Positions 1 through 5,206 of a DNA stretch of 5,947 bases are shown one piece after another. The position numbers were made by a program, and so were the translations under genes. The DNA comes from Paracoccaceae bacterium (GTDB taxonomy: Bacteria > Pseudomonadota > Alphaproteobacteria > Rhodobacterales > Rhodobacteraceae), in contig SLQN01000421.1 in NCBI GenBank assembly GCA_007131465.1, positions 1 to 5,947 of the forward strand, given 5' to 3'. The notes beneath the pieces are model-generated. The model was not told the origin of the DNA. It ran no database searches and worked only from the letters and a program-made list of their open reading frames with translations. Each line of letters begins with the position of its first letter. The first letter of the stretch is position 1.

Positions 1-2
1 CC

Positions 3-1169
3 TCAATCCACCCCGAACAGATCGCGCGTCATCACCTTGTCGGCCACATCCGCCAGATCCGCCGCGCGCCGGTTCGAGATGATCAGATCCGCCTCGGCCT
101 TGAACGCCTCCAGATCGCGGATCACGCGGGAATTGTAGAACTGCTCTTCCGCCATCGCAGGCTCGTAGATGATCACCTCGATCCCCTTGGCCTTGATGCG
201 TTTCATGATACCCTGCACAGCCGACTGGCGGAAATTGTCCGAGCCTTCCTTCATCACCAGCCGGTAGATGCCCACCACCCGCGGATGCGCCGCCACGATG
301 CGCTCGGCAAGGAAATCCTTGCGCGTGCGGTTGGCCTCGACCACGGCGCCGATCAGGTTCTGCGGCACGGTCGCGTAATTGGCCAGCAACTGCTTGCTGT
401 CCTTGGGCAGGCAATAGCCGCCATAGCCGAAAGAGGGGTTGTTGTAATGGCTGCCGATCCGCGGATCGAGGCAGACCCCGTCGATGATCTGACGCGAATC
501 GAGATCATGGGCCAGCGCGTAGCTGTCCAGTTCGTTGAAATAGGCCACGCGCAGCGCCAGGTAGGTATTGGCGAACAGCTTGATCGCCTCGGCCTCGGTC
601 GGATCGGTGAACAGCACCGGGCAGTCGCGGCTGATCGCGCCCTGGCGCAGGAGTTCGGCAAAGACCTGCGCGCGCGGGCTGCGTTCGCCGACGACAATGC
701 GCGACGGGTGCAGGTTGTCGTAAAGCGCGCGCCCTTCGCGCAGGAATTCGGGCGAGAAGATCACGTTTTCGGTCTGCTTCTCGCGGCGGATGCGGTCCAC
801 GAACCCCACAGGGATGGTGGATTTGATCACCATCACGGCCCCAGGCGCGATGCTGCGCACGGTCTCGATCACGCTCTCGACACTGGAGGTATCGAAGGCA
901 TTGGTCTGCGGATCATAATTGGTCGGCGTTGCGATGATGACGAATTCCGCGCCCCGATATGCCGTCTCCGGATCGGTTGTCGCCGTCAGACCCAGCCTGT
1001 GATGGGCCAGATACTCCGAGCATTCCGTATCCTGGACAGGCGACTGGCGCGCATTGACCATATCCACCCGCGCCTGCGTCACATCCAGCGCTGTCACTGT
1101 ATTGTGCTGGGCCAGAAGAATGGCGTTTGACAGGCCCACATAGCCCAGACCGGCAACTGCAATTTTCAT
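3..1169 (-). CDS. ugd: UDP-glucose 6-dehydrogenase, short (388-residue) type
   Basis: This cytoplasmic enzyme oxidises UDP-glucose to UDP-glucuronate with two NAD+, supplying an acidic sugar donor for exopolysaccharide, capsule or LPS. The protein opens with a Rossmann nucleotide-binding motif (GLGYVG, residues 7-12). It keeps the full catalytic set known from the UDP-glucose dehydrogenase family: Thr118, Glu141 and Glu145 (EFLRE), Lys197, Asn201, the nucleophile Cys253 in [10 protein letters not shown], and Asp257. The length and the Cys253 position match the compact enterobacterial Ugd form rather than the roughly 430-440-residue form. The start is supported by a Shine-Dalgarno-like AAAAGGA at 1177-1183, seven bases from the ATG, and the TGA lies at 3-5, so the gene is complete. 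It lies downstream of the glycosyltransferase in the same orientation after a 205-base gap, which allows either co-transcription or its own promoter. GDP-mannose or UDP-ManNAc dehydrogenase is an alternative in the same superfamily, but the catalytic block and length favour Ugd. Confidence 0.96.
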   Translation of the reverse strand: MKIAVAGLGYVGLSNAILLAQHNTVTALDVTQARVDMVNARQSPVQDTECSEYLAHHRLGLTATTDPETAYRGAEFVIIATPTNYDPQTNAFDTSSVESVIETVRSIAPGAVMVIKSTIPVGFVDRIRREKQTENVIFSPEFLREGRALYDNLHPSRIVVGERSPRAQVFAELLRQGAISRDCPVLFTDPTEAEAIKLFANTYLALRVAYFNELDSYALAHDLDSRQIIDGVCLDPRIGSHYNNPSFGYGGYCLPKDSKQLLANYATVPQNLIGAVVEANRTRKDFLAERIVAAHPRVVGIYRLVMKEGSDNFRQSAVQGIMKRIKAKGIEVIIYEPAMAEEQFYNSRVIRDLEAFKAEADLIISNRRAADLADVADKVMTRDLFGVD

Positions 1170-1374
1170 CTCGATGTCCTTTTGCGCGTCTGCGGAATGT
1201 CCTTGCCAAGCGTTTGCGCGGTTTGTGCGGGGCTGACAAGGGGGCCTGCGCTTTTTCGCGCAGCGCGCGTGACGCCGGCGCAGCAGCGGACGCTTGGCTC
1301 AGCTTTCCGGAAGGGGTTTTGCGCGCAACCGCGCCGCAGCCCGCGACCGCCTGTCGGACCCGCTTGCGGTCTGA
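1170..1374. other. Intergenic region between the glycosyltransferase and ugd
   Basis: This 205-base GC-rich gap holds no supportable gene. Small inverted repeats are present: CTGCGC/GCGCAG at 1246-1263 with a six-base loop TTTTTC, a 10-bp palindrome TTGCGCGCAA at 1319-1328, and GACCGC/GCGGTC at 1345-1371 with a 15-base loop. None is followed by a T-run in the direction of transcription, so no intrinsic terminator is called. A TTGTCA hexamer (minus strand, 1234-1239) resembles a -35 box but has no convincing -10 partner. Whether ugd is co-transcribed with the upstream gene is undecided. Confidence 0.6.
1177..1183 (-). promoter_or_regulatory. Shine-Dalgarno sequence of ugd
   Basis: On the minus strand AAAAGGA precedes the ugd ATG by seven bases. 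It is a good anti-16S match and fixes the start at 1169. Among the three minus-strand genes this is the clearest ribosome-binding site. Confidence 0.75.
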
Positions 1375-3966
1375 TCAGTGCGAGATCTCCCGCCTGCGCA
1401 GGGCCGCGAGGATGCGTGCGGCCAGATCGGCATCCGGGTCATAGGCCAGCAGATGGCCATTCGCCGCGGCGGCCACAGCATCGCCCTGCGCGCCGATATC
1501 GAAGGCCAGGACCGGCAGACCCGTCGCCAGCGCTTCATGGGTGGTGAAGGAAAAGGTTTCGGGCCAGACCGAGGGGATCAGCCAATGCGTGATTCGGTAA
1601 TGGCGCAGCAGGCGGGGGATATCCTCGGGGCGGTAATCGCCATGCACGCGAAAACCCAGCGGCAGCGGATAGGCCAGATCGATATTGCCCAGAAGCATCA
1701 TCTCGAAGCCCCGCGCGCGGGCGGGCATCCGCGCCAGGCGTTGCACCAGAGCGGCACCCTTATGCGGCGCGATATTGCCCAGCACCGCCACATGCACAGA
1801 TCCCTCAGGCCCCTCGGGCTGTGCAGCAGCCACCCGGGGGGCAGGCAGCGCGGCAGCCTCCGGCATGATCAGCGTATGCGGGATCATCCGGATGCGATCC
1901 GCAAGATCCGGCCAGACCCGGGCCAGCAGATCCGCGCTATAGGGGCAAAAGCAGCGGAGCCGCGCGGCGCGCGCCATCAGCCGCCCCCATTCCGCCTGCC
2001 AGTCCGCAAGCGTGACAAGGCTGCCATCCGGGCGGCGGGTGCAATGGTCGGGATCATCGCCAGCAGGCAGGCCACGGTAGCGCCCCTGCCGATCGAGCAA
2101 GGTGAAGGCCGGCGAGACCGGAAAATAATCATGCAGCAGGACCTCGATCCGGTCCTGGTCGCCCTGATGCAGCGCCAGCAGATGGCCGGGCAGGCTGAAC
2201 GGGTCGGAATCGCCAACCCCGCAGGAATAGAAGATCGCGCGCGCGGGCAAAAGCGCCAGCAAGGCGCGGATCACCTCGAAATCGTCGCTCCAGCCAGAGA
2301 CCGCACCGCCCGCGCCATGCACTTCCAGTTGCCAGCGCTGCGGCCCGCCCACACGCAGCACGACAGCGCCCTGCCCCGCCTGCGCATCCGTGGCAATGCG
2401 CGCGGCCAGCCAATGCTCGGCCCCGCCCCCCATCGCATGGGCCAGATAGACCGGAACGCCCTGCCCCGCCGGCACCGTGCTGCCCGCCCAGGCCAGGGCC
2501 AGCGCCATGCGGGCACTGCGCAGCGGGTCGGCCAGGATGAAATCCTGCACCGCGCGGTCATAGCCCGGATAGCGCCGCGTGATCTCGGCATTGTTGCGCG
2601 CGATCAGGCGGCGCTTTTCCTCGGAGCCGAAACTTGCGCCGCCGCGATGCTCGACGAACAGCCCCGCATGGCCCAGATGCCGCCCCCCGCGCGCGCGCGT
2701 CCTTCGGCACCAGTCGACCTCTTCGCCATAGCCGCGCCCGAAGGCCGGATCGAAACGCGGCACCTGCTCCAGAAACGCCCGCGACAGCGCCATGCAGAAA
2801 CCGACCCCCGTGGGCGCCTCATGGCACCGCAGCGCCGCGGGCAGGCGCGCGGCCAGCGCATCGATGCGCAGCGCCTGACCCGGTGCCAGCGACTGGCGCG
2901 CGCAGATCGCCGGCACCGAGAAGATCTCGGCATCATTCGAGAAGGGCGTCACGCTGGCCACGCGCGAATCGGCCAGCAACGGGGCCAGCAACCGCGACAG
3001 CCAGCCCGGCGGCACCAATGCGTCGGAATTGAGCAGCACCACTGGCCCGGTCTGCGCGGCCGGGCGGCGCAGGATCTCGGCAAAGGCCGCATTCACGCTG
3101 GCGATGAAGCCCCGGTTCTCGGGGGCCTCGATCAGGGTGACGCGCCCGTCGGGCTGGCGGGCCACCCAGTCGCGCAGCCACGGGCGCAGCGCGGGGTCGG
3201 TCGAGCAATCCTCGATCACGATCAGATGCCACGCCCCCTCGGTCCGTTCCAGCCGCGCCAGACACGCGCGCAGCAGGTCCAGCGCGTTGAACACGGGCAG
3301 CACGATCGTCGCTGGCCCGGTATCTCGCCCGGTTTCTGGCCCAGTATCTGGCCCAGTATCTGGCCCGGTTTCTGGTTCAGTTTCGGGCTCGGGGTCCGGT
3401 CGTGCCGGACGGGCCTGCCCGGTCCCCGCGGGCAGAAGCGCATGCAGATCAGCGTGCAGCGGCCCGCCGGGACGGCGTGGCCCGAATCCCAGGACATCCT
3501 TGATCCGGCCCCGGGCGCGCAGATCCCCATGGCGCAGCCAGCGCCAGTAATCGGGCAGGAACTGCGCGAGGGTCCGCATCAATCTCAGGCCCTGGCGCAG
3601 CATCGGCACGAAAGGATGCGGCAGATCCAGCGCTTGTGACGGCGCGGCCGCAGGCGTGAGTTGCAACCGGGCGTGCCGCATCGACAGGTCCGGCGGCCAG
3701 GGCAGGGTCAGCCGGAACCCCGCCTGCGCCCCTGCGATCTGCGCGCGCGCGGACATCTCGGCCAGGTCGAGCGCGATCTCACCGCCCCGGCACTGGCCCG
3801 TCACGGTGACAAACCCCGCCGCAAGCGTCAGGCTCTCGATTCGGCCGATCGGGGTGCCGGCACTGTCCAGCAGGGCGCGGGGACGGCCCTGCAGCACCAG
3901 ATTGGCCTGCATGTAGCGTCGCAGGAACGCCATCAGCCCGGCGGGCGATATCACCGGGCAGCCCAT
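1375..3966 (-). CDS. Bifunctional glycosyltransferase: unknown N-terminal domain, GT2 module, GT4 module
   Basis: This 863-residue protein probably transfers two sugars during surface polysaccharide or glycoconjugate synthesis at the cytoplasmic face; donors and acceptor are unknown. Residues about 20-165 form an unrecognised beta-rich then helical region. Residues 195-218 are a Glu/Asp-Thr-Gly-Pro repeat linker. A GT2 (GT-A fold) module starts at about 219 with IVLPVFN, continues with EDCSTD (252-257), an NSD triad at 313-315 in the DxD position, TPFSND (340-345), and GEEVDWCRR (414-422) in the catalytic-base position. A GT4-like (GT-B fold) module spans about 504-855. It has AMGGGAEHW (511-519) near its start, LGNIAPHKG (729-737), and the EX7E motif Glu803/Glu811 in PETFSFTTHEA. 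No transmembrane segment is evident. The ATG at 3966 is the first start after an in-frame TGA at 4018-4020, but no Shine-Dalgarno precedes it; Met12 and Met19 are alternatives, also without one. The methyltransferase lies 129 bases upstream on the same strand. Confidence 0.9.
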   Translation of the reverse strand: MGCPVISPAGLMAFLRRYMQANLVLQGRPRALLDSAGTPIGRIESLTLAAGFVTVTGQCRGGEIALDLAEMSARAQIAGAQAGFRLTLPWPPDLSMRHARLQLTPAAAPSQALDLPHPFVPMLRQGLRLMRTLAQFLPDYWRWLRHGDLRARGRIKDVLGFGPRRPGGPLHADLHALLPAGTGQARPARPDPEPETEPETGPDTGPDTGPETGRDTGPATIVLPVFNALDLLRACLARLERTEGAWHLIVIEDCSTDPALRPWLRDWVARQPDGRVTLIEAPENRGFIASVNAAFAEILRRPAAQTGPVVLLNSDALVPPGWLSRLLAPLLADSRVASVTPFSNDAEIFSVPAICARQSLAPGQALRIDALAARLPAALRCHEAPTGVGFCMALSRAFLEQVPRFDPAFGRGYGEEVDWCRRTRARGGRHLGHAGLFVEHRGGASFGSEEKRRLIARNNAEITRRYPGYDRAVQDFILADPLRSARMALALAWAGSTVPAGQGVPVYLAHAMGGGAEHWLAARIATDAQAGQGAVVLRVGGPQRWQLEVHGAGGAVSGWSDDFEVIRALLALLPARAIFYSCGVGDSDPFSLPGHLLALHQGDQDRIEVLLHDYFPVSPAFTLLDRQGRYRGLPAGDDPDHCTRRPDGSLVTLADWQAEWGRLMARAARLRCFCPYSADLLARVWPDLADRIRMIPHTLIMPEAAALPAPRVAAAQPEGPEGSVHVAVLGNIAPHKGAALVQRLARMPARARGFEMMLLGNIDLAYPLPLGFRVHGDYRPEDIPRLLRHYRITHWLIPSVWPETFSFTTHEALATGLPVLAFDIGAQGDAVAAAANGHLLAYDPDADLAARILAALRRREISH
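3313..3384 (-). repeat. In-frame 12-bp tandem repeat encoding the glycosyltransferase linker
   Basis: Six consecutive 12-base units follow the plus-strand consensus TGGCCC(A/G)GT(A/T)TC. Units three and four (3337-3360) are identical, and a decayed seventh unit may continue to 3396. Each unit encodes four residues, read as ETEP, ETGP, DTGP, DTGP, ETGR and DTGP (residues 195-218). The array sits exactly between the N-terminal domain and the GT2 module, so it acts as an acidic, proline-rich flexible linker. Because the unit length is a multiple of three, changes in copy number would keep the frame and only change linker length. Confidence 0.9.
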
Positions 3967-3993
3967 AGGTGGCGGAGAGAACGCGTCATTGCC

Positions 3994-4018
3994 ATATTTC
4001 TGCCATAGGCGAAAATAT
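3994..4018. promoter_or_regulatory. AT-rich inverted repeat upstream of the glycosyltransferase
   Basis: ATATTT (3994-3999) and AAATAT (4013-4018) form a perfect 6-bp inverted repeat with a 13-base centre, 25 bases in all, about 30 bases upstream of the glycosyltransferase ATG. It is the only AT-rich patch in an otherwise GC-rich 129-base gap. The shape fits an operator or promoter element. No sigma-70 hexamer pair could be placed with confidence, and the regulator is unknown. Confidence 0.35.
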
Positions 4019-4095
4019 CAGCGACGAAAAGATCCCGCAGACGGCAGGCCAGCCAGACAGGGTGTCCCCCTTCCGGCGCGCCCGGTCTGATCCCG

Positions 4096-4794
4096 TCACA
4101 GGCTCAGCTTGTAATCCTGCTTGCGCAACGCAAGAACCGTGCCGATATGGAACCCGCTCCAGTCGCTTTCGGGAATATTCGCGTCCCGCAGCGTGTCTTC
4201 GCTGAAAAACTCCCGCGCATCGGGCACGGCAGGCAGGGTAACGATGCTGCCGAGATGTGCGTGCAGATCCTCCGTGCCAAGCCTGCGCACATGGTCACTC
4301 TGCCCGAAACGGCGCAGGCGCTCGTTCTTGCCGATAAGACCGAAGCACTCGTCATAATCCCCCGGCAGAAAGGGGATGACGCAAAGATGTGTGCCTGTGG
4401 GCTTCAGCATCCGGTGCAGATGAAAGATCGGATAGGCCAGCGTCGCCGGGATATGCTCGATCACATGCGAATGGATGATCAGATCGTAATGATCGGACGG
4501 CCAGTCCTCCATGCAAGTCAGGTCGATCTGAACGCAATCGGGGGCGAAAGGATAGCCTGTCGGATCGAAATCGGCGACAGTGTAATTTCCGGGCGCCAGC
4601 ATCTGTGTCAGCCGCTGGTACACCCCGCGCTCCGGCGCCAGATGCAGCACCCGCCACCCGGGCTGGACCTGCAGACGCTCGATATGAAGCCACAAAAGCC
4701 GCGTGCGTTCCAGGGACATGCAGCTCGCGCATCTGACAGGGCCACGTTTCTTCAGTGTCACGAACTCGGTGCCGCCACAGATATTACAATGCAT
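4096..4794 (-). CDS. Class I SAM-dependent methyltransferase with N-terminal zinc ribbon
   Basis: This 232-residue soluble protein is probably a small-molecule or saccharide methyltransferase; its substrate cannot be read from the sequence. It opens with two CxxC knuckles, Cys3/Cys6 and Cys22/Cys25, forming a predicted zinc ribbon. A Methyltransf_11-like Rossmann core follows. The SAM-binding motif I position reads VLHLAPERG (49-57) instead of the usual glycine-rich loop. The acidic post-I strand is VADFDP (73-78), motif IV is DLIIHSHVIEHI (104-115), and HRMLKPTG (127-134) follows. The ATG at 4794 is preceded by GGACAGGAC, a weak Shine-Dalgarno. The gene is first in the leftward gene set, with the glycosyltransferase 129 bases downstream and a promoter candidate just upstream. 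That neighbourhood suggests sugar O-methylation, as for methyltransferases in polysaccharide clusters, but this is inference. Confidence 0.87.
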   Translation of the reverse strand: MHCNICGGTEFVTLKKRGPVRCASCMSLERTRLLWLHIERLQVQPGWRVLHLAPERGVYQRLTQMLAPGNYTVADFDPTGYPFAPDCVQIDLTCMEDWPSDHYDLIIHSHVIEHIPATLAYPIFHLHRMLKPTGTHLCVIPFLPGDYDECFGLIGKNERLRRFGQSDHVRRLGTEDLHAHLGSIVTLPAVPDAREFFSEDTLRDANIPESDWSGFHIGTVLALRKQDYKLSL

Positions 4795-4836
4795 GTCCTG
4801 TCCAGATCAGCGGCTTGCGCCCTGTTGCGGGGAAGC

Positions 4837-4863
4837 GTTATTGCGCCCGCGCGCGCGTGTCAA
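4837..4863 (-). promoter_or_regulatory. Candidate sigma-70-type promoter for the methyltransferase
   Basis: On the minus strand a perfect TTGACA -35 hexamer (4858-4863) is followed, after a 15-base spacer, by AATAAC (4837-4842), a 4-of-6 match to TATAAT. The predicted transcript would begin near 4830, about 35 bases before the ATG. The spacer is slightly short and the -10 is weak, which is common in GC-rich alphaproteobacteria. Part of the spacer is a run of alternating CG steps. Confidence 0.45.
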
Positions 4864-4991
4864 TATCTGCGCCCCGATCCTGGCTGCCACAGGCAGGGCA
4901 CAGGGCCGGAGCCGCGCCGAAACTTCTGTTTTCTGCGCAAGTTCGGGGCCAGTTCAGGCGCAAGAAGGTCTGCCGCCGCAGTGCAGGATAT

Positions 4992-5022
4992 GCCCGGAGG
5001 CGCGCAGATCCGCGATCCGGGC
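4992..5022. repeat. GC-rich 7-bp inverted repeat
   Basis: GCCCGGA (4992-4998) and TCCGGGC (5016-5022) are perfect inverted arms around a 17-base centre. The right arm abuts the AT-rich patch. There is no T-run on either side, so it is not an intrinsic terminator. It could be an operator half-site pair or a transcript stem, or simply chance in GC-rich DNA. Confidence 0.35.
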
Positions 5023-5023
5023 C

Positions 5024-5048
5024 TTAATGCATATGAAATGCATATTAA
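5024..5048. promoter_or_regulatory. AT-rich element with ATGCATAT direct repeats
   Basis: Two copies of ATGCATAT (5027-5034 and 5038-5045) lie 11 bases apart, about one helical turn. Outer TTAAT (5024-5028) and ATTAA (5044-5048) make an imperfect 25-bp inverted repeat. The patch contrasts sharply with the surrounding GC-rich DNA. It lies about 160 bases upstream of the adhesin start, where an activator, a Ros/MucR-type repressor or a -10 region could act. The factor is not identifiable. Confidence 0.4.
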
Positions 5049-5070
5049 AAAAGGGAATTCGCGCCCCGCC

Positions 5071-5090
5071 GATCTGTCACACAGATCACA
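5071..5090. promoter_or_regulatory. Perfect 7-bp dyad overlapping a CRP-like site
   Basis: GATCTGT (5071-5077) and ACAGATC (5081-5087) are perfect inverted arms around CAC. Offset from this, TGTCA-N6-TCACA (5075-5090) matches nine of ten core bases of the CRP/FNR-family consensus TGTGA-N6-TCACA. The site lies about 117 bases upstream of the adhesin ATG. Which of the two registers is functional, if either, cannot be decided from the sequence. Confidence 0.4.
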
Positions 5091-5196
5091 AAAAAGGCAC
5101 AGGGCGACAGGAACGGTCTTTAATTGCGCGCGCCTCTGTGCAAAAGTTCAGCCGAAACATTTTCAGCCCATCTCACGACGTCGAGACAGAGAGAAC

Positions 5197-5201
5197 GAGG
5201 G
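5197..5201 (+). promoter_or_regulatory. Shine-Dalgarno sequence of the adhesin gene
   Basis: GAGGG lies five bases before the ATG at 5207, inside a purine-rich leader. It supports this start over the next in-frame ATG (codon 10, 5234), which has no ribosome-binding site. Confidence 0.7.
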
Positions 5202-5206
5202 ATCCC

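Larger units (their letters stand above)
4795..5206. other. Divergent intergenic and regulatory region, 412 bases
   Basis: No credible gene is seen here; the long open frame crossing it on the plus strand (4147-5256) is antisense to the methyltransferase for most of its coding length. From left to right it holds the leftward promoter candidate, a GC stem at 4992-5022, the AT-rich patch at 5024-5051 with two ATGCATAT copies, a perfect dyad at 5071-5087, and a purine-rich leader ending in the adhesin ribosome-binding site. A length above 400 bases and several dyads suggest regulated divergent transcription. No clear sigma-70 pair for the rightward gene was found. Confidence 0.6.

Noticed and set aside
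285..1130. Plus-strand open frame of 281 codons
   Set aside because: It is antisense to ugd, whose complete catalytic residue set proves the minus-strand frame; the composition is shadow-like.
1211..1239. TTGTCA plus CAAACG as a ugd promoter
   Set aside because: The -35 is a 5-of-6 match but the -10 at 17-base spacing matches poorly, so it is not called.
1246..1263. CTGCGC-TTTTTC-GCGCAG hairpin as a terminator
   Set aside because: The T-run is inside the loop rather than after the stem, so it does not fit intrinsic termination.
1345..1371. GACCGC/GCGGTC inverted repeat just after the glycosyltransferase stop, as a terminator
   Set aside because: The 15-base loop is long and no T-run follows in the minus-strand direction.
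1378..3639. Plus-strand open frame of 753 codons
   Set aside because: It lies antisense to the glycosyltransferase, is rich in Arg, Gln, His and Gly with no recognisable domain, and is expected from strong GC third-position bias opposite a real gene.
4897..5105. Direct repeat GGCACAGGGC at 4897-4906 and 5096-5105
   Set aside because: A single 10-base repeat 199 bases apart is plausible by chance in GC-rich sequence and has no accompanying structure.
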